Assembly: GCA_023404495.1 (NCBI GenBank)
Contig: JAEYBE010000003.1
Span: 78,922-142,921 of the forward strand
Direction of reading: 5' to 3'
From: Actinomycetes bacterium
GTDB taxonomy: Bacteria > Actinomycetota > Thermoleophilia > Solirubrobacterales > JACPNS01
Length of the DNA: 64,000 bases
Part shown: positions 7,130 through 18,284 of the stretch, piece after piece
How positions within the stretch are numbered: the first letter of the stretch is position 1
Layout of the letters: each line of letters opens with the position of its first letter
Program-made: the position numbers and the translations under genes
Notes under the pieces: generated by a model
Databases searched by the model: none
Told to the model about the DNA's origin: nothing
The model's input: only the letters and a program-made list of their open reading frames with translations

Positions 7130-8502
7130 CAGAGCAGGCCGTTGCGCGTGACGACCTTGAACGGCACCTCGACCGGCGCGCTGTAGTTGCGCGCGGCATC
7201 CTCGGCGACGACTCGAACGATCAGGTTCGTCGCGGGCAACTTGCGGCCGTTGATCGTCCCGCGAACCCGAGACTTGATCTGGCCCCTCTCCAGACGATTG
7301 ACGTAGCGCACGACGAACTTTCGTCCTTTCGCGCGCATCACGGTGAAGACAACGCGCGAGGGCTTGTTGAGGCTGAAGTAGATGTAGGTCTGCGTGCGCT
7401 TGCTGCATTTGCGCGTCTTTGTCTGGCAGAAGCGGCCGGGGTTGATCTTCGCCTTGGAGACGACCGGCGCCGCAAACTCGCCCGGCCCGGCGTAGACCGG
7501 CACTGACGGCTGGCCGATCAGCTCGTTTCCGGCGACGTCCGCCACGCGGCCGTTCCCGGTCAGCGAGATCGTGCCCGCCTCACCGGTTCCCCAGGGTGTC
7601 GTGAGCGTCGTGAGGTAGATCGAGCTGCCGTCGACCCCGACGTTTGTGATTTCACGACCCGCCCCGCCCATGTTCAGCGCAAAGGCGGCGGTCTGACCGA
7701 TCAGGCCGGCCGAGATCGACTCGCTGAAGTCGAGCCGCACGGCGTTGTTTGCGACCGCGACCGCGCGCTGCAGGGTCGGCGAATCGAGATCGGCCGGAGT
7801 CGTCGCCGGCGCGGAGAATGTGGAACTGGCGCCGCCCGGCGTAGTCACGCTGGCCGCGAACTTCGAGCCAGCGGTCGGAAGCGGCGAAAGCGCGTAGGAG
7901 TAGCTACCCGAGCTCGCAATGCCGGTCGCAAAGCTCGAGAACGCCTCTCCAGATTGCGCCGGCGCGTCGGCGCGGTAGATCTCAACGGTTCCTGCGGCCG
8001 CCTGGCCGCTGATCGACACGGTGTTGTCGGCACGCCTAGGTCCGACCTGGACGGTCGGGGCCGGGGTGGCGGAGCTGACTGCACGCCCGCAGACCCCGTA
8101 GATCGGCAGCGAGGCGATCGCGAGCGGTGCGGACGCGCTGAAGGCGTAGTCGGAGGGTCCGCAAGCACCCTGGTACCCGCCAGAGCCGACGACCTTGACG
8201 GTGCCACCGCCGGTGATCGAAAGCTTCTCGGTCACGAGCGGGAGCGGGCCGGAGAGGGTGACCGTCGTGACGCCTCCGGCGAAGGCAACCACGTCGTCGC
8301 CGGTGTTTGCATTGGCCTGATCGATCGCCTCGCGCAGCGAGCAGTTGCCAGGCGCGCAACCATCCGGACTTGGGTCGGTGCCAGTCGAGACCGTGAACGT
8401 TGCAGCCGAAGCCGCGCCCGCGAGCGTGAGCGCGAGCAGCAGCACAGCGGTCGAGGCCGCGAGCGCCATCAAGAATCGTGTGAGCTTCTTAGGAACCGTC
8501 AA
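7129..8502 (-). CDS. Secreted CSLREA-motif protein of unknown function
   Basis: A 457-aa exported protein. The N-terminus has a basic stretch (KKLTR), a hydrophobic core of about 20 residues and an AXA-type signal peptidase site near residue 33. The CSLREAI motif at 54-60 marks the CSLREA domain, found at the start of many secreted beta-helix or cell-surface proteins. A Ser/Thr/Gly-rich middle resembles Ig-like repeats (TVSISGQAAAGTVEIYRAD), and the C-terminus (about 340-457) is basic with a C-Q-T-K-T-R-K-C pair. The start is TTG at 8502; the ATG at residue 12 would delete the basic n-region. No sorting signal is seen. Function unknown. Confidence 0.8.
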   Translation of the reverse strand: MTVPKKLTRFLMALAASTAVLLLALTLAGAASAATFTVSTGTDPSPDGCAPGNCSLREAIDQANANTGDDVVAFAGGVTTVTLSGPLPLVTEKLSITGGGTVKVVGSGGYQGACGPSDYAFSASAPLAIASLPIYGVCGRAVSSATPAPTVQVGPRRADNTVSISGQAAAGTVEIYRADAPAQSGEAFSSFATGIASSGSYSYALSPLPTAGSKFAASVTTPGGASSTFSAPATTPADLDSPTLQRAVAVANNAVRLDFSESISAGLIGQTAAFALNMGGAGREITNVGVDGSSIYLTTLTTPWGTGEAGTISLTGNGRVADVAGNELIGQPSVPVYAGPGEFAAPVVSKAKINPGRFCQTKTRKCSKRTQTYIYFSLNKPSRVVFTVMRAKGRKFVVRYVNRLERGQIKSRVRGTINGRKLPATNLIVRVVAEDAARNYSAPVEVPFKVVTRNGLL

Positions 8503-8567
8503 AACGTGGCGGAGGTTGCCCTTGGCAGAAAGAACACTCTAGAGCCGGGCAAGTAGCGCCCAGGCGG

Positions 8568-9584
8568 TCAGGTCACCGAGCGCGCCAGCGCGATTCCGCC
8601 GGCGAGCGCCTGCTCGAAGAACATCGGATCCTCGGTCAGGTCGCGACCCATCGTCGTGCGCGAGAGGCCGCTCTCCGCGTAGTCATCAAGATCGGGCTCG
8701 GCGCGCACCCAGCGGTGCCCCTCCATCTCCGGCGGCAGTGGCACCGATTGGCTGAGGCCGACCGTCACCGGAGCAAGGAGCAATGAGAGCGCGCTGCGCG
8801 TGTGGTGCGAGATGCCCTGGTGGCGCTCGCGCGGATCGCCGCTCGACGCACGTGCGACCAGCACCGTGGGGCAGCGCAGCGCAAGCGCCGCATGCGCGGA
8901 ATCGAGCGCGATCATCCCCCCGTGCCCGAGCGCCGTGCCAGAGCCGATGATGCCCGGGCCGGGCCCAACGACAGCACAGTCCCAGCCCCGCACGGTCAGG
9001 CCTGCGTGCAAGGCTCCGATCGTCGTCATCGCCTCCCCCGCCCCGCCGTATGCCGGAGCCGCCGTCAGGTGGTCGGCGAGCAATTCGCGATCCAGGAGTT
9101 CGGCGACATCCCTTGAGTAGGCGCCGGGCAGCGCGCCGCCGCCCGTCTGCACGTAGCCGATCCGCAGATCGGCGCGCTCGCGCTTGGCCGCCCATACGAC
9201 CGGCGCGAGGTGACCGTGCAGCTGGAAGACCCCGACCGGCCGCGCGATCGGCTGCTCGAGCTTCTCGGGCTCGACCGGGTCGACGCAGTACTGCAGCGGC
9301 GAGTAGTTGAGTTTCATCACGCGGCGCGAATCGTCCGCGTTGCCCGCGAGCCCGCGAGTCAGATTCACGACCACGACATCGCGGCCTCCCGAGCCCAGAC
9401 CGAGATCGACGGCCTCGGTGTTGACAACAATCTCGTCGCCGGCCTCGCACTTGCCGACCATGCCGACATCGGCGAAGGCCGAGCGCTGCTTGCCATCGAC
9501 CTCTATGACGATTTCAGCGGTGCCGACATCGCCTTCCGGCGCGCGTTCGATCGCGACCACCGTTGCGCGCCGCAGGCAGAGCAT
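8568..9584 (-). CDS. DUF3866 family protein
   Basis: A 338-aa protein that I assign to the actinobacterial DUF3866 family from its characteristic glycine-rich stretches (VVGPGPGIIGSGTALGHGG, QTGGGALPGAYSR) and N-terminal beta-rich part with LNYSPLQ. The ATG at 9584 is used; the longer open frame runs antisense-like through the pyrG tail. It lies 19 bp after pyrG and is probably co-transcribed. The Gly-rich segments suggest nucleotide or cofactor binding, but no function is established. Confidence 0.82.
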   Translation of the reverse strand: MLCLRRATVVAIERAPEGDVGTAEIVIEVDGKQRSAFADVGMVGKCEAGDEIVVNTEAVDLGLGSGGRDVVVVNLTRGLAGNADDSRRVMKLNYSPLQYCVDPVEPEKLEQPIARPVGVFQLHGHLAPVVWAAKRERADLRIGYVQTGGGALPGAYSRDVAELLDRELLADHLTAAPAYGGAGEAMTTIGALHAGLTVRGWDCAVVGPGPGIIGSGTALGHGGMIALDSAHAALALRCPTVLVARASSGDPRERHQGISHHTRSALSLLLAPVTVGLSQSVPLPPEMEGHRWVRAEPDLDDYAESGLSRTTMGRDLTEDPMFFEQALAGGIALARSVT

Positions 9585-9603
9585 CGCTCGAGTCTTTCTG
9601 AGC

Positions 9604-12205
<2,602 letters not shown>

Positions 12206-13063
12206 CTAGAGCCCGACCTGCGGCGCGATCGCGTCGGCCGATTCCTTTGTGCCGTAGTCGCCCTTCGCGCCGTTGAGGATCGCCACCAACGCGTAGTAGC
12301 CCGAGTAGTCCTGGATGTTGTCGACGGTCGAGAGGCCGAGCGAGTTGTACCACTTGATGTTGCTCGGAGATGTCGTCGTGTTCTCGACCCCGGCTACGCG
12401 CTCGGCCTGCTGCGAGATTCCGGCAACCACGCCGCGCTCAAAGCCGTCAAACACCTTCCCCGATGCCGAGTCGGCGTCCGGGGGCACCTGGCGCGCATAA
12501 GCGAAGAGCCGGGCGCGCTGGAAGCTGCCAGAGAGCCGGCTGAAGACCAAGCGTCGCATCGCCACGCCGTTGCGAGCCCGGACGAGCCTGCGTCCGACCG
12601 CACGGCCAAGCTGGTCGGCCTCGGCCGGCGTGGGCTCGTCGCCCTTGATCAGCTTTGAGACCCCAAAGGCAGAGGCGATCCGCTCGTACTGCGGCTTGGC
12701 GACGAGCTGCGCCACGTAGCTGACGTCGGCACCCGCAGGCTCGACCGCCCGCGTGACCGATCGCAGTGTGCTCTGCGCGACCTCCGCAGAGCCGATTGTC
12801 GCCACGCGCTCACCTCGGAGCTCGCCGCGCACCAACTGCGCGTAGGTCGCGCCGATGAAGTCGTTCTGGCGCTCGATCTGCTGCTTGCGTTCGCTCGCCT
12901 GCCCGCGGGCCTCGTTGAGGTCCTGCTTGAGCGAGTCCTCGAGGTTGCCGCGAACGTTTGAAATCAGGTTCGTATCGCCAAGCGTGATCCCGATGAGCAG
13001 GCCGAGCGCCAGCGCGACAAATACGGCGGCCAATGACATGGCGTGGTAGCGGAAGTCGATCAT
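12206..13063 (-). CDS. MctB/SteB-type envelope protein
   Basis: A 285-aa protein with a single N-terminal membrane anchor (about 8-28) preceded by IDFRYH, a coiled-coil (about 40-70) and an extracytoplasmic alpha/beta domain. This architecture is that of the actinobacterial 'copper transporter' family MctB (Rv1698), whose Corynebacterium homologue SteB works with SteA in cell division. Direct linkage to steA, 31 bp upstream, and to recN/nadK/tlyA reproduces the Rv1694-Rv1698 order. Copper transport has been proposed for MctB, but no metal motif is visible here. Confidence 0.85.
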   Translation of the reverse strand: MIDFRYHAMSLAAVFVALALGLLIGITLGDTNLISNVRGNLEDSLKQDLNEARGQASERKQQIERQNDFIGATYAQLVRGELRGERVATIGSAEVAQSTLRSVTRAVEPAGADVSYVAQLVAKPQYERIASAFGVSKLIKGDEPTPAEADQLGRAVGRRLVRARNGVAMRRLVFSRLSGSFQRARLFAYARQVPPDADSASGKVFDGFERGVVAGISQQAERVAGVENTTTSPSNIKWYNSLGLSTVDNIQDYSGYYALVAILNGAKGDYGTKESADAIAPQVGL

Positions 13064-13094
13064 GCGGCGTGCAATCCAATCAGATGGGCGGCCG

Positions 13095-14273
13095 TCAGCC
13101 GATGCCGAAGGTCACTTTGAGCTTCAGCCAGAAGAGGTCAACGAGATTGCTGAGTGAGGGCGAAGCGAAAATCGCCACGATCAGCGCGAAGCTTCCGGCC
13201 GCCAGTACGGCGCTGATCGCCCGCGGAGAGGGCCGCGGCCGATAGAGGCGGCTGACTCCCTTGGCATCAATCAGGATCTCCCCGATCCGCACGCGCGTCA
13301 GGAAAGTCGACGCCATTCCCTTGCGGTTCTTGTCGAGAAACTCGACGAGGTTGAAGTGCGCGCCGACGGTGACGATCAGGCGGGCACCTTCTTCTGCGGC
13401 CATCAACATCGCAATGTCTTCGCTCGTTCCGGTGCCGAGCACGACTTTGTATGGGACGCCGAGCTTGTCGAGCCGATCGCGCCCAGGCGCTCGGCCATCG
13501 GTGTAGCCGTGCACGATCAACTCCGCGCCGCTGGTCAGCACTCCGTCGGCAGCAGAATCCATGTCGCCGACGATCATGTCGGGGACGTGGCCTTCGTCCA
13601 TCAGCGCATCGCCGCCGCCGTCGACGCCGATCAGGATCGGCTTCTCGTCGCGAATGTATGTGCGCAGGGCCTTCAGGTCGCGCTGATGATCAACGCCGCG
13701 CACCACCACGAGCACATCGCGGTCGCGGAAGACGGTGTCGAGTTCCGGCAGATCCAGCTTGCCCGAGAGCAGCTCGCTCTCCTGGCGGATGTGGTCCATC
13801 GTGTTCTCAGCGAAGCGTTCGAGCGCGTGGCCGACCTGCCGCTTGGCCTGCTCGTACTTGTCGGCGACGACCTCCGGGGACTGCACCTCGCCGCGCGCGA
13901 GAACTTCACCGCCGCGGATCACGTCTCCCCCGCGCACGGCGATCTCCTCGCCGTCGCGCAGCTGCTCGAAGAGGTCGCTGCCCACTGCGTCAATCAGCAG
14001 CACCCCGGCATCGGCGATGATCGACGGGCCGGTGTTGGGGTACTCGCCGGTCGAGGAGTGAGCCACGTTGATCACGCAGGAGACCCCTTTGCGCACCAAC
14101 TCCTCGCCAGAGACGCGATCGATGTCCTTGTGGTCGATCAGCGCGATCTGACCCGGTTGGAGCGACTTCGTGAGCAGCTTGGTGCGCTTGCCCGGCCGCA
14201 CCGTACCGGTGACCTGACGGCGCGAAGTCGACGCGAGGTCCGGCTCGGCCTTTTCGGCAAGATTCCGCTGCAT
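13095..14273 (-). CDS. steA: Cytokinetic ring protein SteA (thiamin-pyrophosphokinase-like fold)
   Basis: A 392-aa protein. The N-terminal half (about 30-170) is the SteA-specific region, and the middle has the thiamin pyrophosphokinase-like Rossmann part (GVDGGGDALMDEGHVPDMIVGDMDSA, then EDIAMLMAAEEGARLIVTVGAH). One transmembrane helix near 355-375 is followed by a short tail. In Corynebacterium glutamicum SteA with SteB takes part in cell division and separation. Its partner gene lies directly downstream. Confidence 0.9.
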   Translation of the reverse strand: MQRNLAEKAEPDLASTSRRQVTGTVRPGKRTKLLTKSLQPGQIALIDHKDIDRVSGEELVRKGVSCVINVAHSSTGEYPNTGPSIIADAGVLLIDAVGSDLFEQLRDGEEIAVRGGDVIRGGEVLARGEVQSPEVVADKYEQAKRQVGHALERFAENTMDHIRQESELLSGKLDLPELDTVFRDRDVLVVVRGVDHQRDLKALRTYIRDEKPILIGVDGGGDALMDEGHVPDMIVGDMDSAADGVLTSGAELIVHGYTDGRAPGRDRLDKLGVPYKVVLGTGTSEDIAMLMAAEEGARLIVTVGAHFNLVEFLDKNRKGMASTFLTRVRIGEILIDAKGVSRLYRPRPSPRAISAVLAAGSFALIVAIFASPSLSNLVDLFWLKLKVTFGIG

Positions 14274-14314
14274 CTTGGGGACTTTAGATCACCCGCGATG
14301 GCCGCATCAGCGGC

Positions 14315-16021
14315 TCAAGCAGCGCTTAGCAACTCCTTCGCATGCCGCCTTGCGCCGCTGTCACTGGAGTCCGCGCCGAGCATTCGGCAGAGCTCCTCGA
14401 CGACCTCGCCGTCGCCCAGCTGACGGACCGAGGTGAGCGACTCGCCACCACTAGCGGTCTTGTCGATCTGGAAGTGGCGGTCGGCGGCGGCTGCAACCTG
14501 CGGCAGGTGCGTGATGCAGATGACCTGCCGTCCGCGCCCAAGCGCGCGCAACTGCTCGCCGACAGCGCGCGCTGTGTGGCCGCCGATCCCGGCGTCGATC
14601 TCGTCGAACACGAAGGTCTGCTCTGCCGCGGCCTCTCCAGCCGTGAGCAGCGCGAGCATGACGCGCGATAGTTCGCCGCCGGAAGCCGTCTCGCGCAGCG
14701 GCGCGGGAGCGATCCCGGGGTTTGGCGCGATCATGAATTCGACCTCATCCGCACCTGAAGCCTTCACCGGTCCTTCGACGGCGGAGATCTCCACCTCGAA
14801 GCTTGCGGCCTCGAGCGCGAGCTTTGCCAGGCGTTCCCTTACGGCTGCGGCGAGCTTGGGTGCGGCCTTGCGGCGGGCCTTCGAAACCTCCGCAGCCAGC
14901 TGCTCCTGGCGATCGACAAGCGTCGCCAGCCGCTCCTGCGATTCGTCGATCGCATCTGATGCACCCGCGAGCCGGTCGCGATCTTCGCGGCAGCGCTCCG
15001 CGTGTGCGAGGACTGCCTCGACGCTCCCGCCGTGCTTGCGCTTCAGGCGCTCGTAGCCGTCGAGGCGCTCGTTGAGGTAAGCCAATCGCTCCGGGTCTGC
15101 GGCCAGCGTGCCCGAGTAGGCGCGAAGGTCTGCAGCGATGTCGTTCAGCTCAAGCATCAATGCTTCGCCGCGCGCGGCGAGCGCGTCAAGCTCTGCGTCG
15201 GCCCCGGCCGGACCCTGGAGCAGAGAGACTGCGGCGGCGAGGAGAGACGAGGCGCCGGCCCCCCCGGGCGTCGCGGCGTCCTCGTCTTCAAGCGCGGCGA
15301 TCGCGCCCTCCCCTGCCAATCGCAGTTCGTCGACCGCCCTCAGGCGATCGCGCTCGGCCGCAAGCAGCGCCTCCTCGGCGGCTTCCGGCGCAAGTTCGTC
15401 GATCTCTGCAAGCTCGAACTCGATCAATCCAAGTTCTCGCTCACGCCGACCGTCGACAAGCTCGAGCTCAGCGAGTCTGGCGGTCAGCTCGGATGCCTTG
15501 GCGTGCAGCTCGGCGAGCTCCGCCAGCCGCGCAGCGTGGCTCTCACCGACGAGCCCGTTGGCAAACGAATCGAGCACGGCAAGCTGCGCGCTGCCGAGCG
15601 TGAGCTTGCGGTGCTCGTGCTGCCCGTAGAAGGCAACCAGCGCTCCGCCGAGCAGCTTGAGGTCGGCGGCTGTGGCCGAGCGCCCCTCGATGTAGGCGCG
15701 CGTGCGGCCTTCGGGGGTCACCCGGCGGCCGACGGCGATTTCGGTCGCCTGAGGGTCGGCAAGCCGGTCGCGGAGCCCGGAGAACTCCGGAGCGTCCAAC
15801 AGTCCTGCGGGGATCTCGAAGAGTCCCTCAACGTATGCCTCGCCGGCCCCCGGCCGCACGATCCCGCGCTTGGATTTGCCGCCCAGCAGCAAGTCGATCG
15901 CGTGCGCGAGCATCGTCTTGCCGGCGCCCGTCTCTCCGGTGAAAGCGTTCAGCCCGCGGTCGAGCGCAAGCTCGGCCCGCTCGATCAGCAGAAGATTCTC
16001 GATTCGAAGTTCCGTCAGCAT
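14315..16021 (-). CDS. recN: DNA repair protein RecN
   Basis: SMC-like ATPase acting early in double-strand break repair. The 568-aa product from the ATG at 16021 begins with MLTELRIENLLLIE; the upstream open frame to 16153 is not needed. Walker A is at 29-36 (GETGAGKT), long coiled-coils fill about 160-370 (highly Ala/Glu/Leu rich), the ABC signature is SGGELSRVMLALL and Walker B is TFVFDEIDAGIGG. It sits between nadK (43 bp upstream) and steA as in Mycobacterium (Rv1696). Confidence 0.96.
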   Translation of the reverse strand: MLTELRIENLLLIERAELALDRGLNAFTGETGAGKTMLAHAIDLLLGGKSKRGIVRPGAGEAYVEGLFEIPAGLLDAPEFSGLRDRLADPQATEIAVGRRVTPEGRTRAYIEGRSATAADLKLLGGALVAFYGQHEHRKLTLGSAQLAVLDSFANGLVGESHAARLAELAELHAKASELTARLAELELVDGRRERELGLIEFELAEIDELAPEAAEEALLAAERDRLRAVDELRLAGEGAIAALEDEDAATPGGAGASSLLAAAVSLLQGPAGADAELDALAARGEALMLELNDIAADLRAYSGTLAADPERLAYLNERLDGYERLKRKHGGSVEAVLAHAERCREDRDRLAGASDAIDESQERLATLVDRQEQLAAEVSKARRKAAPKLAAAVRERLAKLALEAASFEVEISAVEGPVKASGADEVEFMIAPNPGIAPAPLRETASGGELSRVMLALLTAGEAAAEQTFVFDEIDAGIGGHTARAVGEQLRALGRGRQVICITHLPQVAAAADRHFQIDKTASGGESLTSVRQLGDGEVVEELCRMLGADSSDSGARRHAKELLSAA

Positions 16022-16064
16022 GCGGCCTTTTCTACAGACCGCCTCGGACGAACACTTGTTCGTA

Positions 16065-16907
16065 TCAGCTGGCGAGCTTGCCGAACTTGGAGCGGAAGCG
16101 CTCGTAGAAGTTCGTTCCGGGTAGCTGCGCGAGCGATGCGGCGTTGTCGACAAACGACACCTCCGCCGTCGCGCCCACCGGCAAACTCCCGACCATCAGG
16201 CCATCCACAAGGATTTCAAGCTCATCCCGCCGGCCCGAGTTCGTCACGCCAAGCGCGTCGTTGGGCGCCGCCACCAGCGCGCGAGCCGTCAGCGTGTGCG
16301 GCGCGATGAAGCTGACTACGAAGCCCTCCACGCCCCAGGCGAGGATCGGTCCGTTGTTTGCGAGGTTGTAGCCAGTCGAGCCGGCGGGCGTCGCGGCCAC
16401 CACGCCATCGCAGCGAACGCGCCCGACCGACTCGCCTGCCAGCGAATAGGCGACTTCGGCCACCCGAGCATCGCGCGCGCGGTGAAAGGAGACATCGTTG
16501 ACGCCAAGCACGTCGATCTCGCCGAAGCGGACCCGCAGCGCCGGCAGCTTGAGCACTTCGTACTCGCCGGCGAGCGCCAGCTTGAGCCCCTCGGGGAGGT
16601 CTTCACGCTCGACGGTCGTCAGGAAACCGATCGTCCCGAAGTTGAATCCAAATGTCGCGGTGCGCGTGCCGGCGAACGTCCGCAGCGACCTCAGAATCGA
16701 TCCGTCGCCGCCGAGCACGATCGCGACGTCAGGATCTGCCGCCTTCAGCTCAGGATTGACAAGCCCGGAGACGCCCTCATGGTGCTCGGAGAGCGGCGTG
16801 TCGAAGATCAGCTCGCAGTCGAGCTCGCCCGCAAGCGCACGCAGCCGGTCGAGCGCCGGCTCGACGTTGTCGTTTGGAAAGTGATGTGTGATGACAGCCG
16901 CGCGCAT
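16065..16907 (-). CDS. nadK: NAD kinase
   Basis: Phosphorylates NAD to NADP. The 280-aa protein has GGDGS at 66-70 with the catalytic aspartate, the GVNDVSFHR motif (usually NE, here ND) and TPAGSTGYNLANNGPIL, the family's Gly-rich signature in which the common Thr is Ala. The start is the ATG at 16907, 19 bp after the tlyA stop; the longer frame to 17108 runs over tlyA. It forms the conserved tlyA-nadK-recN operon. Confidence 0.95.
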   Translation of the reverse strand: MRAAVITHHFPNDNVEPALDRLRALAGELDCELIFDTPLSEHHEGVSGLVNPELKAADPDVAIVLGGDGSILRSLRTFAGTRTATFGFNFGTIGFLTTVEREDLPEGLKLALAGEYEVLKLPALRVRFGEIDVLGVNDVSFHRARDARVAEVAYSLAGESVGRVRCDGVVAATPAGSTGYNLANNGPILAWGVEGFVVSFIAPHTLTARALVAAPNDALGVTNSGRRDELEILVDGLMVGSLPVGATAEVSFVDNAASLAQLPGTNFYERFRSKFGKLAS

Positions 16908-16926
16908 CTGCTTGCCCTGATTATCG

Positions 16927-17727
16927 CTATCCAGCCTCGACAGCCTCAGCGGCCGCACGAATATCTGCGATTCCCGGACGGGCCGCCTCGGCGAGCCAGA
17001 GGAAGGCTTCGCGGTTACCAGCCGGACCCGGCAGTCCAGACGAGCACGCACCCTGGACGCTGAATCCGAGGTCTCGTGCCGCGATCGCAGCCGCCTCGAT
17101 CGCATCAATGCGGTCCTCCGGCGCGCGCACCACTCCGCCCTTGCCGATCTTTTCTTTGCCGACTTCGAACTGTGGCTTCACGAGCACGACGCAATCGAAT
17201 CGCTCGGCAGCGACGGCCAGCAGCGCCGGCAACACCTTTTCGAGCGCGATGAAAGAGAGGTCGCCGACGATCAGATCTGGCGCGTACTCAAGGTCTTCCG
17301 GCCGCAGCTCGCGCACGTTGGTTCGATCCATCACGGTCACGCGCGGATCGCCGCGCAATGAGAGGTGCAGCTCGCCGTACGCAACGTCTACGGCGATCAC
17401 AAGCTCAGCGCCGCGCTTGAGCAGGAGGTCGGTGAAACCGCCGGTACTTGCTCCCGCGTCGAGCGCCAGGCGGCCGGCGATCTCGATGGAACCGAACGCC
17501 GCCAATGCGTTTTCGAGCTTGATTCCCCCACGACTGACGTAGCGCTTGCGCTCGGCGACGAGCAGCTCGGTCGCTTCGGGCACGGTCTGCCCGGGCTTCT
17601 CGACCCGGCGTCCGCCGTCTTTTAGCTGCACGTCGCCAGCAATGATTGCGGCGGCTGCCTTGGCGCGAGATTCGAAGAAACCGCGCTCCACAAGCAGCAC
17701 GTCAATCCGCTGTTTCCTTGCTGCCAT
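16927..17727 (-). CDS. tlyA: 16S/23S rRNA (cytidine-2'-O)-methyltransferase TlyA
   Basis: Methylates ribose of C1409 (16S) and C1920 (23S) in characterised homologues, which makes ribosomes sensitive to capreomycin. The 266-aa protein has an N-terminal S4 RNA-binding domain (RIDVLLVERGFFESRAKAAAAI, about 6-60) and a FtsJ-type SAM methyltransferase domain (LDAGASTGGFTDLLL near 88-103, VGDLSFI near 153, VKPQFEVG). No Shine-Dalgarno is visible: the ATG follows a T-rich tract that ends an imperfect hairpin (17735-17769), so its leader looks unusual. Confidence 0.94.
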   Translation of the reverse strand: MAARKQRIDVLLVERGFFESRAKAAAAIIAGDVQLKDGGRRVEKPGQTVPEATELLVAERKRYVSRGGIKLENALAAFGSIEIAGRLALDAGASTGGFTDLLLKRGAELVIAVDVAYGELHLSLRGDPRVTVMDRTNVRELRPEDLEYAPDLIVGDLSFIALEKVLPALLAVAAERFDCVVLVKPQFEVGKEKIGKGGVVRAPEDRIDAIEAAAIAARDLGFSVQGACSSGLPGPAGNREAFLWLAEAARPGIADIRAAAEAVEAG

Positions 17728-17734
17728 CGCTTAA

Positions 17735-17769
17735 AGAGAAAGACCCCGCGTTAGGCGAGGTCTGTCTCT
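17735..17769 (-). promoter_or_regulatory. Imperfect hairpin with T-rich tail immediately upstream of tlyA
   Basis: AGAGA/TCTCT, AGACC/GGTCT and CGC/GCG stack with single mismatches around a GTTAG loop, 13 pairs in all. Read on the minus strand the right arm runs into TTTCTCTTT and then the tlyA ATG 8 nt later. It could be a terminator for transcription entering from the island, an attenuator, or a structure that masks the ribosome site. Which one cannot be told from sequence. Confidence 0.5.
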
Positions 17770-17820
17770 GGGGAGGATACTGCTGTGTCTCTGGACCTTG
17801 CTCAGATTTGGGGGAGTGAG

Positions 17821-17923
17821 CCGGCCCTGGAGAAGTCGTGTCCGGTCAAACTTGGAGGCGACTTCCGTATCTGGAGAGAAAGATACGGGCCGGTATGTGA
17901 TGTGTGTGTGAGATTGCTCACAC
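17821..17923. other. Predicted three-way-junction structured element plus hairpin
   Basis: P1 pairs CCGGCCC (17821-17827) with GGGCCGG (17887-17893). P2 pairs GAAGTCG (17832-17838) with CGACTTC (17859-17865) around a 20-nt loop. P3 pairs CGTATCT (17866-17872) with AGATACG (17881-17887) around the 8-nt loop GGAGAGAA; G17887 could pair in P1 or P3. Only four junction bases (TGGA) are unpaired. A separate hairpin GTGTGAG-ATTG-CTCACAC lies at 17906-17923. It sits in the 324-bp gap between tlyA (minus) and the DUF433 gene (plus); either strand could be the functional one. No known riboswitch or ribozyme core was recognised. Confidence 0.5.
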
Positions 17924-18051
17924 TTGCACAAAGTCGGTTCGCTGATGTTCTGGAGCTGGGGTTTTTTGGAGCCATGACCCTAAGACGACCGCACCGCAGG
18001 TCGAACATCAACACAAGAACCTGCGATACACCGGGCCATTACTCTGACATC

Positions 18052-18279
18052 GTGTCCCTGTTGAGCCGAATCACCTCTGACCCAGTGGTAATGCATGGAC
18101 GACCGACCATTCGTGGCCAACGGATTCGAGTGAGCGACGTGCTCGCGTTACTCGCATCAGGCGCGAGCGAGGCCGAGGTACTCGCCGAATACCCCTATTT
18201 GGAGGCCGAGGACATTCGCGCATGCCTGGCGTACGCCGCCGCTTCCGCAGCCCACCAGGCGTCGGTGCCGCAGCATTGA
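18052..18279 (+). CDS. DUF433 family antitoxin-like protein
   Basis: A 75-aa protein with the DUF433 signature: ITSDPxVMHGRPTIRGQRIRVSDVLALLASGASEAEVLAEYPYLEAEDIRACLAYAA in order, a winged-helix-like fold that serves as antitoxin (VapB45-like) beside PIN-type toxins. I choose the GTG at 18052, which gives the family's usual SLLSRI start; the frame is open back to 17785 but that stretch is the structured element. The usual toxin (DUF5615/PIN) does not follow: the next sequence is an RHS scrap on the other strand, so it looks like an orphan. Confidence 0.82.
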   Translation: MSLLSRITSDPVVMHGRPTIRGQRIRVSDVLALLASGASEAEVLAEYPYLEAEDIRACLAYAAASAAHQASVPQH

Positions 18280-18284
18280 TCTCC

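Noticed and set aside
14301..14314. Small GCCGC/GCGGC hairpin just after recN as a terminator
   Set aside because: A five-base GC stem without a T-tract is expected by chance at this base composition.
17821..17893. Hammerhead ribozyme reading of the three-way junction (CTGGAGA resembles CUGANGA)
   Set aside because: The core heptamer has a mismatch at an invariant A, and the required GAA between stems II and III is absent. The junction has no room for a hammerhead core.
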